Of a stretch of 46,817 nt of DNA, positions 36,463-45,922 are shown one piece after another. The DNA is from an uncultured Pseudoflavonifractor sp. (lineage in GTDB: Bacteria; Bacillota; Clostridia; Oscillospirales; Oscillospiraceae): positions 1 to 46,817 of the forward strand of contig NZ_CALXEG010000023.1 of NCBI RefSeq assembly GCF_944387275.1, written 5' to 3'. Every line of letters starts with the position of its first letter. The stretch's first letter is position 1. A program made the translations under genes and the position numbers. The notes below the pieces were generated by a model, which was given only the letters and a program-made list of their open reading frames with translations, was not told where the DNA came from and ran no database searches.

Positions 36463-39400
36463 TCAGAACAGGGTCATCTGGCTGGTATCCGGCATTCCGT
36501 CCATGGCGCCGGCGGCTTTGAGCAGTTCAATATGGGTCTTGGATACCTTGGGGCAGGCGGCGGAAAACTCCTCTACCGAGATGAACTCCTTGCCCTCCCG
36601 CTGCTCCATAATGGACCAGGCCGCCGTCTCGCCCAGGCCGGGGATGGCCGAGAAGGGCGGGATCAGCGCCTTGTCGTTGGTCTGGCTGAAGATGAAGTTG
36701 ATGGCGTGGGACTTGTACAGGTCCACATGCTCAAAGGTGAAGCCACGGAGATAGAACTCGTAGCATACCTCCAGCGTAGTGAGCATGTCCTGCTCCACGG
36801 CGGTGGCCTCCTTGTCCTTTGCCTTGATCTCCTTCATCTTGGCCTTCACCACGTCCATGCCACGGCACATATAGGTCTCGTCAAAGGCCTTGGCCCGGAT
36901 GGAGAAATAGGCCGCGTAGAAGGCTAGAGGCCGGTGGACCTTGAACCAGGCGATGCGGAAGGCCATCATCACGTAGGCCACGGCGTGGGCCTTGGGGAAC
37001 AGGTACTTGATCTTTTTGCAGGAGCCGATGTACCAGTCGGGCACGCCGGCGGCCTTCATCTCCTCTTCCGCACCCTCGGGCAGGCCCCTTCCCTTTCGGA
37101 CCGACTCCATGATCTTGAAGGACCGCTTCTCCGGCATGCCGCAGGAGATGAGGAAGAGCATGATGTCGTCGCGGCAGCCGATGGCCTGGCCGACCGGGAT
37201 GCCCTGGTTGACGATGAGCTCCTTGGCGTTGCCCAGCCACACGTCGGTGCCGTGGGAGAAGCCGGACAGGCGGATGAGGATGTCGAACTCGCTGGGGCTG
37301 GTGTCCTCCAGCATGCCCCGGACAAAGGAGGTGCCGAACTCGGGGATGGCCACCGCGCCGGTAGGGCCCAGCACCGGGTCGTCCACAAACCCCAGCTCCT
37401 CCGAGGAGGTGAACAGGGACATGGTCTTCTTGTCGTCCAGAGGGATGTCCGTCCGGGCGTTGACGCCGGTCAGGTCCTCCAGCATGCGGATCATGGTGGG
37501 GTCATCGTGTCCCAGCATGTCAAGCTTCAGCAGGTTGGACTCCATGGAGTGATATTCGAAGTGGGTGGTGACAATGTCGGTGTTGGGGTCGTCGGCGGGG
37601 TGCTGGACAGGACAGAAATCGTAGATCTCCCGGTTCTGGGGGATGACCACCATGCCGCCGGGGTGCTGGCCGGTGGTGCGCTTGACGCCGGTGCAGCCCT
37701 GGGCCAGCCGGTTCTCCTCCGCCCGGGGCACGTGGATGCCCCGCTTCTCCAGGTACTTCTTCACGTAGCCGAAGGCCGTCTTTTCCGCCACCGTGCCGAT
37801 GGTGCCGGCCCGGAACACATGGGTCTCGCCGAAGAGCTCAAAGGTGTACCGGTGGGCCTTGGCCTGGTACTCGCCGGAGAAGTTCAGGTCGATATCGGGC
37901 ACCTTGTCGCCGCCGAAGCCCAGGAAGGTCTCGAAGGGGATGTTGAAGCCGTCCTTGGCGTACTGGGCGCCGCAGACCGGGCACACCGCGTCGGGCATGT
38001 CGGCGCCGCAGCCCGCTCCCAGCTCCTTGGCGATCTCAAAGTCGGAGTGCTTGCAGTTGGGGCAGCGGTAGTGGGGCGGCAGGGAGTTGACCTCCGTGAT
38101 GCCCGACATGAAGGCCACCAGCGAGGAGCCCACGCTGCCCCGGGAGCCCACCAGATAGCCGTGCTCCAGAGAGTTCTGCACCAGCTTCTGGGCGGACATG
38201 TAGATCACGTCGTAGTGCCGCTTCAGAATGTCTCCCAGCTCGGCGTTGATACGGTCGGAGACGATCTGGGGCACCTCTTCGCCGTAGAGGGACTTGGCCT
38301 TCCCCCACACCAGCCGGGACAGCTCCCCGGCGGAGTCCTCCAGCTTGGGGGCGAACAGGCCCTTGGGCAGGGGGTTGATGCGGTCGCACCAGTCGGCCAC
38401 CAGGTTGGTGTTGCGGACCACCACGTTGTAGCAGTCCTCCTTGCCCAGGTAGGAGAACTCCTCCAGCATCTCCTCCGTGGTCTTGAAATACAGGGGCAGA
38501 GGCGCGTCGCAGTCCTCAAAGCCCTTGGTGTCCAGCAGGATGTGGCGGTAGATCTCGTCCTCCGGGTCCAGGAAATGGACGTCGCCGGTGGCGCACACCG
38601 GCTTGTCCAGGGCCTTGCCCAGGGCCACGATAGTGCGGTTGAAGTCCCGCAGCTCCTCCTCGCTCTGGACCATGCCCTTGCGGAGCATGAAGCCGTTGTT
38701 GCACAGGGGCTGGATCTCCAAAAAGTCGTACCAGGAGGCGATACGCTTAAGCTCATTGAAGTCCTTGTGCTTGACCACCGCCTCAAAGAGCTCGCCCGCC
38801 TCACAGGCGGAGCCCAGGATCAGGCCCTCCCGGTACTGGTTGATCAGGCTCTTGGGCATGATGGGGTACCGCTTGAAGTGCTCCAGATGGGACTTGGAGA
38901 TGAGGGTATACAGGTTGCGCAGGCCCATGTTGTTCTTGGCCAGCACGATCAGGTGCTTGGGCTGGCGGCGGGCCTTGCCCTTCACCCGCAGGCGGGTCAT
39001 CTCCGGGTTGATGGACTGGAGGGTGTGGATGCCCAGGTCCTGGAGCATCTTGAAGAAGGGCACCAGCATGTAGGCCACCATGCCGGCGTCCGCGTCGGCC
39101 CGGTGGTGCTTGAAGGGGGGCAGCCGCAGGTGCTCCGCCACAATGTCCAGCTTGTACTTGCCCAGGTCGGGCAGCAGGTTCTGAGCCAGGATCAGGGTGT
39201 CGATAGAGGTCTTTTCAAAGGGAATGCCGTACCGGCGGCAGCCCTCGGCGATAAAGCCCATGTCGAACTCGGCGTTGTGGGCGGCCAGAGGCCGGTCCCC
39301 GGCGAAGTCCAGGAAGGTCCGGATGGCCTCCTCCTGGGAGGGGGCCCCCTCCAGCATCTTGTCGGTGATACTGGTCAGCTCCACGATCTCCCGGCTCAGG

Positions 39401-40644
39401 GGGCGGCCGGGAGAGACAAAGGTATCGAAGGTCTCAGCGATCTCCCCGTTGCGCAGGATGACCGCGCCGATCTCGATGATCACGTCCCGCCGGTTGTCCA
39501 GGCCGGTGGTCTCAATGTCGAAGCAGACCACCTCGCCGGTGAAGTCCTGCTCCTGCTCCCCGTGGACCACCACCCGATCGTCCACGTCGTTGATGTAATA
39601 GGCCTCCACGCCGTAGAGCACCTTGATGTCCTTGGCGGCGTGCCAGGCGTCCGGGAAGGACTGGGCCACGCCGTGGTCGGTGATGGCGATGGCCCGGTGG
39701 CCCCAGCTTTCCGCCCGCTTGACCACAGACTTGGTGGGGGTCAGGGCGTCCATGGTGGACATGGTGGTGTGGAGGTGGAGCTCCACACGCTTCTCCGGGG
39801 CGTTGTCCTGCTTGGTCTCCTTCTTCCCCTCCATGATGGCGTAGGGCTCCAGCACCATCTCGCCGGAGAACCGGTCCACGTTCAGCTTGCCCTGGACCAG
39901 CAGGTGCATGCCCTCCTTCACGTTGTCCACGATGGGCTTGCCCTCTTCACCGGGGAAAAACTTGTTGATGTGGATGGAGCCGGTGTAGTCGGTCATGTCA
40001 AAGCCGATGACCCAGGCGCCCCGCTTCTTCAGCTCCTTGTGCTCCACCGCAAACACGTCGCCCTTGACGATGACGGTGCCCATGTCCAGGTTCAGGCTCT
40101 TCATGGCCGTCACTTCGCCCTTGATCTCCCGGCGGCCGAAGATGAGCTTTCCGCCTCCCTTTTTGCTGTCCGGCTTTTTAGCGGCAGGGCGGCAGATCTT
40201 CAGCTTCTGGAGGGCCTCACGGCGGATCTCCTCGGTGCGGCGGAAGGCCGCCTCGGCCTCCGTCTCCCGGTGGGGATGCTCCTCAGGGGCGGGCACCTCC
40301 TCCGGAACGGAAGGCCCTTGCTCCACGGGCGGCTCCGGGATGGGCTGAGGTTCCGGCCGGGCCTCCGGTGCAGGCGGCACCTCAGGCGCCGCCGCTTCGC
40401 TGCGGGGACACAGCAGTTCCAGCATCACCTGCCCCACCTGGTAGGCGTCGGCCAGAGAGCGCTCCCAGCGGCGGCGCAGATCGTCGCCGGGCAGGGACGG
40501 GCACTCCACCCGGGCGGAGATGGACCGGGTCGTCCGGTCGATCACCGCTCCAGTGACCGTACATCCGGCGGCCAGGGCCGCCAGCTCCTCCCCTGGCTGC
40601 CAGGCGGAAAACAATGTCAGAAAGGGTATCTTTTGCTCAGGCAT
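36463..40644 (-). CDS. polC: DNA polymerase III alpha subunit, PolC type
   Basis: A 1393-residue replicative polymerase of the Gram-positive PolC class. ATG 40644 is taken with GGGAG about 10 bases before it. In order: an N-terminal domain with a Pro/Glu-rich linker (about 85-130), an OB domain (about 180-275), a PHP domain beginning VELHLHTTMSTMDAL at about 287, the inserted 3'-5' exonuclease (CFDIETTGLD near 374, ending about 540), and the polymerase core with a four-Cys zinc site CPNC...CPVC just before FETFLGFGGDKVPDIDLNFSGEYQ. Further motifs are KRTTGQHPGGMVVIP and FPKAHAVAYVMMAFRIAWFKVHRP. It copies the chromosome with built-in proofreading. The gene sits at the end of the pyrH-to-ispG cluster, as often in Bacillota. 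No clear terminator was found in the 100 bases before the his promoter. Confidence 0.98.
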   Translation of the reverse strand: MPEQKIPFLTLFSAWQPGEELAALAAGCTVTGAVIDRTTRSISARVECPSLPGDDLRRRWERSLADAYQVGQVMLELLCPRSEAAAPEVPPAPEARPEPQPIPEPPVEQGPSVPEEVPAPEEHPHRETEAEAAFRRTEEIRREALQKLKICRPAAKKPDSKKGGGKLIFGRREIKGEVTAMKSLNLDMGTVIVKGDVFAVEHKELKKRGAWVIGFDMTDYTGSIHINKFFPGEEGKPIVDNVKEGMHLLVQGKLNVDRFSGEMVLEPYAIMEGKKETKQDNAPEKRVELHLHTTMSTMDALTPTKSVVKRAESWGHRAIAITDHGVAQSFPDAWHAAKDIKVLYGVEAYYINDVDDRVVVHGEQEQDFTGEVVCFDIETTGLDNRRDVIIEIGAVILRNGEIAETFDTFVSPGRPLSREIVELTSITDKMLEGAPSQEEAIRTFLDFAGDRPLAAHNAEFDMGFIAEGCRRYGIPFEKTSIDTLILAQNLLPDLGKYKLDIVAEHLRLPPFKHHRADADAGMVAYMLVPFFKMLQDLGIHTLQSINPEMTRLRVKGKARRQPKHLIVLAKNNMGLRNLYTLISKSHLEHFKRYPIMPKSLINQYREGLILGSACEAGELFEAVVKHKDFNELKRIASWYDFLEIQPLCNNGFMLRKGMVQSEEELRDFNRTIVALGKALDKPVCATGDVHFLDPEDEIYRHILLDTKGFEDCDAPLPLYFKTTEEMLEEFSYLGKEDCYNVVVRNTNLVADWCDRINPLPKGLFAPKLEDSAGELSRLVWGKAKSLYGEEVPQIVSDRINAELGDILKRHYDVIYMSAQKLVQNSLEHGYLVGSRGSVGSSLVAFMSGITEVNSLPPHYRCPNCKHSDFEIAKELGAGCGADMPDAVCPVCGAQYAKDGFNIPFETFLGFGGDKVPDIDLNFSGEYQAKAHRYTFELFGETHVFRAGTIGTVAEKTAFGYVKKYLEKRGIHVPRAEENRLAQGCTGVKRTTGQHPGGMVVIPQNREIYDFCPVQHPADDPNTDIVTTHFEYHSMESNLLKLDMLGHDDPTMIRMLEDLTGVNARTDIPLDDKKTMSLFTSSEELGFVDDPVLGPTGAVAIPEFGTSFVRGMLEDTSPSEFDILIRLSGFSHGTDVWLGNAKELIVNQGIPVGQAIGCRDDIMLFLISCGMPEKRSFKIMESVRKGRGLPEGAEEEMKAAGVPDWYIGSCKKIKYLFPKAHAVAYVMMAFRIAWFKVHRPLAFYAAYFSIRAKAFDETYMCRGMDVVKAKMKEIKAKDKEATAVEQDMLTTLEVCYEFYLRGFTFEHVDLYKSHAINFIFSQTNDKALIPPFSAIPGLGETAAWSIMEQREGKEFISVEEFSAACPKVSKTHIELLKAAGAMDGMPDTSQMTLF

Positions 40645-40705
40645 AGCACCAACGCTCCCACACACGGTTTCACACCGGAACAGGGGGTTCCCCGCTCCGG
40701 GCTTA

Positions 40706-41743
40706 TCACAGTTCGTCGATCATCTTAAACAGCTCGTCCACCAGCTGCTCCTGGGGCACCTTTTTCACGATCTCCCCACGGCGGAACAGCAGGCCCACGC
40801 CGTCTCCCCCGGCGATGCCCACGTCGGCGGCGGAGGCCTCGCCGGGTCCGTTGACCACGCACCCCATCACCGCCACGGTGATGGGCTTGGTCACACTCTG
40901 GAGCCGCTCCTCCACCTGCTGGGCCAGGCCGATCAGGTCGATGCGGGTGCGGCCGCAGGTGGGACAGGAGATGAGCTCCGGGCCCTCCCTCCGCACGCCG
41001 GACACCTTCAGGATGTCTCGGGCGGCATACACCTCTTCGATGGGGTCGGCGGACAGGGACACCCGGATGGTGTCGCCGATGCCCATGGCCAGCAGGCCGC
41101 CGATGCCCACCGCAGATTTCAGCACGCCCATTCTCGGCGTGCCCGTCTCGGTGACGCCAAGGTGTAAAGGATAATTACTTCTCTCACTCATCAGCCGGTA
41201 GGCCGCCATGGTGATGGGCACACTGGAGGACTTGAGGGACACGCAGATGTCGTCAAAGTCGTACCGGTTGAGCAGTTCAATGTGGCCGAAGGCGGATTCC
41301 ACCAGGGCTTCGGCGGTGACGCCGCCGTATTTGGCCAGCAGCGGCTTCTCCAGGGACCCGCCGTTGACGCCGATTCTGATGGGAAGTCCTTTTGCTTTAC
41401 AGGCATTGGCCACCGTCTTCACCCGGTCCTCCCCTCCGATGTTGCCTGGGTTGATGCGCACCGCGTCGCACCCGGCGGCCACGCACTCCAGGGCCAGCTT
41501 GTAGTCAAAGTGGATGTCCACCACCAGCGGGATATGGATCTGCTCCCGGATGGCGCCCACCGCTCTGGCCGCCGCCATGTCGGGCACCGCCACCCGGATG
41601 ATCTCACAGCCCGCGGCCTCCAGCCGGAGGATCTGCTCCACCGTGGCTTTCACGTCGTCGGTGCGGGTATTGCACATGGACTGGATGGTCACCGGCGCGC
41701 CGCCGCCCACGGGCACCTTGCCCACCATGATCTGCTTTGTCAT
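40706..41743 (-). CDS. ispG: 4-hydroxy-3-methylbut-2-enyl-diphosphate synthase (IspG/GcpE)
   Basis: A 345-residue protein of the two-domain bacterial IspG type. It starts KQIMVGKVPVGGGAPVTIQSMCNTRTDDV. The [4Fe-4S] ligands lie in ISCPTCGRTRIDL and VMGCVVNGPGEA near the C-terminus. It reduces MEcPP to HMBPP, the penultimate step of the MEP isoprenoid pathway; dxr, another MEP gene, is two genes upstream. The 61-base gap to polC holds no clear terminator. Confidence 0.97.
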   Translation of the reverse strand: MTKQIMVGKVPVGGGAPVTIQSMCNTRTDDVKATVEQILRLEAAGCEIIRVAVPDMAAARAVGAIREQIHIPLVVDIHFDYKLALECVAAGCDAVRINPGNIGGEDRVKTVANACKAKGLPIRIGVNGGSLEKPLLAKYGGVTAEALVESAFGHIELLNRYDFDDICVSLKSSSVPITMAAYRLMSERSNYPLHLGVTETGTPRMGVLKSAVGIGGLLAMGIGDTIRVSLSADPIEEVYAARDILKVSGVRREGPELISCPTCGRTRIDLIGLAQQVEERLQSVTKPITVAVMGCVVNGPGEASAADVGIAGGDGVGLLFRRGEIVKKVPQEQLVDELFKMIDEL

Positions 41744-41769
41744 AGGTATCTCCCCCGTTCACCTTATGT

Positions 41770-41835
41770 CTAGGGACAGGCACCTCCCCTCCCATGCAGG
41801 AGGAGAGGTGCCCGTCGGGAGACTGCCGTCTCCCC
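41770..41835. other. Two stem-loops between rseP and ispG
   Basis: The 94-base spacer holds GGCACCTC...GAGGTGCC (arms about 41778-41785 and 41803-41810) and GGGAGAC TGCC GTCTCCC (41818-41835). Neither has a T run on the coding (minus) strand. The second is followed by CTTTTAT on the plus strand, where no gene needs it. They may tune mRNA stability between the two genes. Confidence 0.5.
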
Positions 41836-41837
41836 TT

Positions 41838-42956
41838 TTATTTGCCGAACAGCTTGAGCACATCGGAGCAGGCCACCAGGATCATCAGCCCGATGAGGAA
41901 GATGAAACCGGCCGCGTTGATATACCCCAGATATTTCTGGGCGATGTGCCGTTTGGAAAAGAGATTGTAGATCTTATCCACAATGAGGAACAGGATCTGT
42001 CCGCCGTCCAGGGCGGGAATGGGCAGCAGGTTCATCACCGCCAGGTTGATGGCGATGAAGGCCACAAAATAGGCGATGCTGCTGGCCACAGCGGCCACCC
42101 AGTTCTGCCCGGTGGCCTGGGCGCTCTCCTGGGCCTGATTGCCCACGTCGCTCATCATGGTCACGATGCCCACCGCGCCGGACATATCCCGGATGCCCAC
42201 CGCGCCGGTGAACAGGTCGCCCAGGCTGACCCACACCAGGCGGATGGTGTCAATGGAATTATACCAGGCCAGCCGCAGCCGGTCAAATGCATTGGCCTGG
42301 GCGATGGTGAAATTGATGCCCCGCTTGAGGACCTGGTTGCCGTTCTCATCCAGCACCGGGTTGCCGTTCTCGTCCGCCATGGCCAGCCAGGGCATGGACA
42401 GGTCCTCCAGCTTCACCCGCTCCCCGTCCCGCACCACGGTGATATCCATCACCTCGCCGGCCCGGTTGAAGAACAGGCTGATGTCCTCCTGGAGGTAGAT
42501 GGCGTGGCCGTCCACCTCCACAATCCGGTCTCCGGCCATCAGGCCGTCCTGGCCCTGGGCGGAAAAGCCGTCCATAAAACTGGCGATGACCGGGGTGACA
42601 TAGCTGGTGGTCCCCGCAAAGAGGATGACGAAAATCAGCACGCCGGTCAGGAAGTTCATGAACGCACCGGCGGCCAGCACGATCAGCCGCTGCCAGGCCG
42701 GCCTGTTGCCGAAGGCCCGGGGGTCCCCCGAGTCCTCCTCCTCCCCCTCCATGGCGCAGAAGCCGCCGATGGGAAAGAGTCGGATGGTGTACTCGGTCTC
42801 CCCCCTCTGCCGGTGGAAGATGCGGGGGCCCATGCCGACGGCAAACTCGTTGACCTTGACGCCCACGGCCTTGGCCGCGACGAAATGGCCCAACTCATGG
42901 ACCGCGATGAGCAGTCCGAACATCAAGATTGCGATGAGGATATAGACGATGATCAT
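41838..42956 (-). CDS. rseP: RIP metalloprotease RseP (site-2 protease)
   Basis: A 372-residue membrane protease. The zinc motif HELGH is at 20-24 in the first helix (AVHELGHFVAAKAVGVKVNEFAVGMGPRIF). A PDZ domain spans about 140-200 (GLMAGDRIVEVDGHAIYLQED), with an insert repeating 'D.NGNPVLDENGN' near 212-225. The last helices carry NLLPIPALDGGQILF with the third zinc ligand Asp. It cleaves membrane-bound anti-sigma factors or signal-peptide remnants. It follows dxr by 12 bases in the envelope/isoprenoid cluster. Confidence 0.95.
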   Translation of the reverse strand: MIIVYILIAILMFGLLIAVHELGHFVAAKAVGVKVNEFAVGMGPRIFHRQRGETEYTIRLFPIGGFCAMEGEEEDSGDPRAFGNRPAWQRLIVLAAGAFMNFLTGVLIFVILFAGTTSYVTPVIASFMDGFSAQGQDGLMAGDRIVEVDGHAIYLQEDISLFFNRAGEVMDITVVRDGERVKLEDLSMPWLAMADENGNPVLDENGNQVLKRGINFTIAQANAFDRLRLAWYNSIDTIRLVWVSLGDLFTGAVGIRDMSGAVGIVTMMSDVGNQAQESAQATGQNWVAAVASSIAYFVAFIAINLAVMNLLPIPALDGGQILFLIVDKIYNLFSKRHIAQKYLGYINAAGFIFLIGLMILVACSDVLKLFGK

Positions 42957-42968
42957 AGAATGCTTCTC

Positions 42969-44123
42969 CTAGCGTTGGGTTCCCTGGGCGGACAGCACCG
43001 CGTCCCGGGCCGCCCGGTCGGCGGACAGAATCTCCGCCAGGCCGCCGCCGTACACCGGGGCCACCTGGCTGAGGGCTCGCTCCACCAGCCGCGGAATGTC
43101 CATAAAGCCGATCTTCCGCTCCAGAAACAGCCCCACAGCCGCCTCGTTGGCCCCGTTGAGCACCGCCGTGGCGGTGCCCCCCGTCCGTGCCGCGCCGATG
43201 GCCAGCCCCAGGCAGGGGAAGGCCTCCATATCCGGCGGCGCGAAGTGGAGAGGCGGACAGGTCAGCAGGTCCAGAGGCTTTGCCACCGCCTCCGTCCGGG
43301 CGGGCCAGGTGAGGGCGTACTGGATGGGCAGGCGCATATCCGCGCTGCCCAGCTGGGCGATCATGGCATTATCACAGTATTCCACCAGGGAGTGGACTAT
43401 ACTTTCCCGGTGCGCCACCACGGAAATTTTCTCCGGCGGCATGTGGTAGAGCCGCATGGCCTCGATAAACTCCAGGCCCTTGTTCATCAGGGTGGCGGAG
43501 TCCACGGTGATTTTTGCGCCCATGGACCAGTTGGGGTGCTTGAGGGCCTGGTCCAGGGTGACATGCTCCAGCTGCTCCCTGGTGTACCCGAAGAAGGGGC
43601 CGCCGGAGGCCGTGAGGATCAGCCTGCGGACCTCTCCCCTGTCCCGGCAGCCCTGGAGGGACTGGAACAGGGCGGAGTGCTCCGAGTCCACGGGCACGAT
43701 CTCCGCGCCATAGCGCTCCGCCTCCGACATCACCAGCTCGCCGCCGCACACCAGGGTCTCCTTGTTGGCCAGGGCGATGCGCTTGCCCTGGGCGATGGCC
43801 GCCAGGGTGGGCTTCAGCCCCACCATACCCACCACGGCGGTGATCACCGTGTCGGCGGAGGGCAGGGCGGCGGCCTCCTCCAGGCCCTCGGGGCCGGAGG
43901 CCACCCGGATGCCCGTATCCGCCAGCCGGACCCGCAGGTCCGCGGCCGCGGCCGGGTCCATCATCACAGCAAGCTCGGGCTTGAACTGCCGGGCCTGCGC
44001 CTCCATCCGCTCCACATCCCGGTTGGCAGTCAGGGCCGCCACGGTCATGCCGCAGGCGGAGATCACGTCCAGAGACTGCCTGCCGATGGAGCCGGTGGAG
44101 CCCAGAAGGGAAATTCTTCTCAT
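42969..44123 (-). CDS. dxr: 1-deoxy-D-xylulose 5-phosphate reductoisomerase
   Basis: A 384-residue protein with the NADPH loop LLGSTGSIGRQSLDVI at 5-20, LANKETLVCGGELVM, VPVDSEHSALFQSLQG with the metal-binding Asp-Ser-Glu, and TASGGPF. It makes MEP from DXP, the committed step of the non-mevalonate isoprenoid pathway. Together with ispG, uppS and cdsA it forms a lipid/isoprenoid block. It follows cdsA by about 40 bases. Confidence 0.97.
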   Translation of the reverse strand: MRRISLLGSTGSIGRQSLDVISACGMTVAALTANRDVERMEAQARQFKPELAVMMDPAAAADLRVRLADTGIRVASGPEGLEEAAALPSADTVITAVVGMVGLKPTLAAIAQGKRIALANKETLVCGGELVMSEAERYGAEIVPVDSEHSALFQSLQGCRDRGEVRRLILTASGGPFFGYTREQLEHVTLDQALKHPNWSMGAKITVDSATLMNKGLEFIEAMRLYHMPPEKISVVAHRESIVHSLVEYCDNAMIAQLGSADMRLPIQYALTWPARTEAVAKPLDLLTCPPLHFAPPDMEAFPCLGLAIGAARTGGTATAVLNGANEAAVGLFLERKIGFMDIPRLVERALSQVAPVYGGGLAEILSADRAARDAVLSAQGTQR

Positions 44124-44163
44124 ATCCGCAATCCACTCCTTACGTGAGGTGGACGCTCCCCTG

Positions 44164-44979
44164 TTACGCGCTGATGGCGGGCAGCCAGTAGATCAGGATC
44201 TCGATCAGGGGGGCGCAGAAGATGACGCTGTCAAACCGGTCCAGCACGCCGCCGTGGCCGGGGAAGATGTTGCCGAAGTCCTTCAGGCCGTACTGCCGCT
44301 TGATATAGGAGAAGGACAGGTCGCCCAGCTGGGACACCAGGCTGCCCAGCAGGCCGTACACCGCCAGCAGCACATAGTTGACCTTCAGCTGGAAGCCCAG
44401 CTGCATCACCACGCCGTAGATCAGGCAGCAGACGATGGCGCCCACCAGGCCGCCCACAGCGCCCTCCACCGTCTTCTTGGGGGAGAGCTCAGGGGCCAGC
44501 TTGTGCTTGCCGAAGGCCATGCCTGCAAAGAGGGCGAAGGCGTCGCTGGTGAAGGCCGCCACCAGGGGCAGGAGGATCAGGTAGTCCGCCAGAGGCAGCT
44601 GATCGATCCGCACAAAGGTGGACAGGAAGTAGGGGATCAGCATGGCGAAGAAGAAGGAGCCGCCCATCTTCTCCAGGGTCACGGTGTAGTGGCTGGAGAT
44701 GGCCACCACGAAGATACAGACAAAGTAGATGAAAATGCCGCACAGGGCCGAGCGCATGCCCTGGCCGATATACACCCAGAAGGGCACCACGCCGGACAGG
44801 GCGATGGACAGCCCGGAGATCCAGGCGTTCTTTACAAAGCCCGTGGACCACAGCACCTCATGGAGGGCCAGCATGGACAGCACGGAGATCATGATGGGAA
44901 TGGCGATCTCCGGGAGCACAAAGAACACCACAAACAGAAGCGGGATGCACACCACCGCCACCGCAATTCGTTTAACCAT
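44164..44979 (-). CDS. cdsA: Phosphatidate cytidylyltransferase
   Basis: A 271-residue membrane protein with about 7-8 helices. ATG 44979 has GGAGGTG 7 bases upstream; a longer frame overlaps uppS. The C-terminal CdsA signature reads SYIKRQYGLKDFGNIFPGHGG followed by LDRFDS. It makes CDP-diacylglycerol from phosphatidic acid and CTP, the branch point for phospholipids. It overlaps the uppS stop by 8 bases. Confidence 0.95.
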   Translation of the reverse strand: MVKRIAVAVVCIPLLFVVFFVLPEIAIPIMISVLSMLALHEVLWSTGFVKNAWISGLSIALSGVVPFWVYIGQGMRSALCGIFIYFVCIFVVAISSHYTVTLEKMGGSFFFAMLIPYFLSTFVRIDQLPLADYLILLPLVAAFTSDAFALFAGMAFGKHKLAPELSPKKTVEGAVGGLVGAIVCCLIYGVVMQLGFQLKVNYVLLAVYGLLGSLVSQLGDLSFSYIKRQYGLKDFGNIFPGHGGVLDRFDSVIFCAPLIEILIYWLPAISA

Positions 44980-45727
44980 TGATGACACCTCCAAATCTCC
45001 GCTGACGGTGCTGGTAGGCGGCCAGCGCCCGGTGGAGCTCGTCTCGATTGAAGTCAGGCCAGAGAACATCTGTAAAATAGTATTCCGCATAGGCCGACTG
45101 CCAAAGCAGGAAATTGGAGATTCGCTCCTCCCCGCTGGGCCGGATGACCAGATCGGGGTCGGGAACCCCGGCGGAGAAGAGATAATTGCCGAACTGGGCC
45201 TCGGTCAGGTGGTTGGGGTCGGCCTTCCCGGCGGCGCAGTCCAGGGCAAAGGCCCTGGCCGCCCGCACCAGCTCATCCCGGCCGCCGTAGTTCAGGCAGA
45301 TGTTGACCTGCACGCCCTCGTAGTGCTTGGAGATCTCCTTGGTCTGCTCGCACAGGTCCCGGAGCTCCTGGGGCAGCGGGGACAGGTCGCCGAAAAAGCA
45401 CATCTTGACCCGGTCCCGCTCCATCTTGCCGATGGCCTCGATCAGGTATTTCTTCAGCAGGCCCATGATGGCGGAGACCTCCTCCGCGGGCCGCTTCCAG
45501 TTCTCGGTGGAGAAGGCGTAGACCGTCAGGTACTCCAGGCCGATCTCCTTGCAGTAGGTTGCGATGGTGCGGAAATTCTCCGCGCCAGCGGCATGGCCCG
45601 CCGTGCGGGGCAGGCCCCGCTTCTTGGCCCAGCGGCCGTTGCCGTCCATGATGATGGCCACGTGCCGGGGCAGGTGATCGAAGTCCACCAGAGCGGCGGT
45701 GTCTTCCTTTGGCTTAAAAAATGGCAT
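44972..45727 (-). CDS. uppS: Undecaprenyl diphosphate synthase
   Basis: A 251-residue cis-prenyltransferase. ATG 45727 is supported by GAGG 6 bases upstream. IIMDGNGRWAKKRGLPRTAGHAAGAE holds the catalytic Asp and the diphosphate-binding Arg; later motifs are YAFSTENWKRP, LNYGGRDEL and PDLVIRPSGEERISNFLLWQSAYAEYYF. It makes the C55 lipid carrier used by TagO and peptidoglycan synthesis. A structured spacer of ~195 bases separates it from frr. Confidence 0.97.
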   Translation of the reverse strand: MPFFKPKEDTAALVDFDHLPRHVAIIMDGNGRWAKKRGLPRTAGHAAGAENFRTIATYCKEIGLEYLTVYAFSTENWKRPAEEVSAIMGLLKKYLIEAIGKMERDRVKMCFFGDLSPLPQELRDLCEQTKEISKHYEGVQVNICLNYGGRDELVRAARAFALDCAAGKADPNHLTEAQFGNYLFSAGVPDPDLVIRPSGEERISNFLLWQSAYAEYYFTDVLWPDFNRDELHRALAAYQHRQRRFGGVING

Positions 45728-45780
45728 GATATCCTCTATCCTTTTATCCTGATAACTGGCGCCGGAGACGGGAGACGCGG

Positions 45781-45914
45781 ATTGCCACGCCGGCACAGGG
45801 CGCGGACTCTTCTCCGGCGGTGCCGGAACGCGCCCACGACATGCTGGCGTGGCAATCTTCGGCACAGGCCCCGGGCAGATGCCCGGGACCGTGCGTATGC
45901 GTTCGCTGTGCCGG
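45781..45914. repeat. Large nested stem-loop element between frr and uppS
   Basis: Two neighbouring nested hairpins. The first has outer arms ATTGCCACGCC (45781-45791) / GGCGTGGCAAT (45846-45856), middle arms GGGCGCG (45798-45804) / CGCGCCC (45829-45835), and an inner CCGGC-GGT-GCCGG. The second has outer arms CGGCACAG (45860-45867) / CTGTGCCG (45906-45913) and inner arms CCCGGGC (45870-45876) / GCCCGGG (45881-45887). The motif CGGCACAG also occurs at 45791-45798. The layout suggests a dispersed palindromic repeat or a structured RNA segment in the mRNA. Confidence 0.68.
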
Positions 45915-45922
45915 CCAGGCCG

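Noticed and set aside
36934..40728. Long open frame antisense to polC
   Set aside because: PolC motifs on the other strand are unmistakable; the antisense frame is a by-product of high GC with few stops and has no family features. The same applies to long antisense frames opposite 11534-15305, 6421-8223 and 25953-27758.
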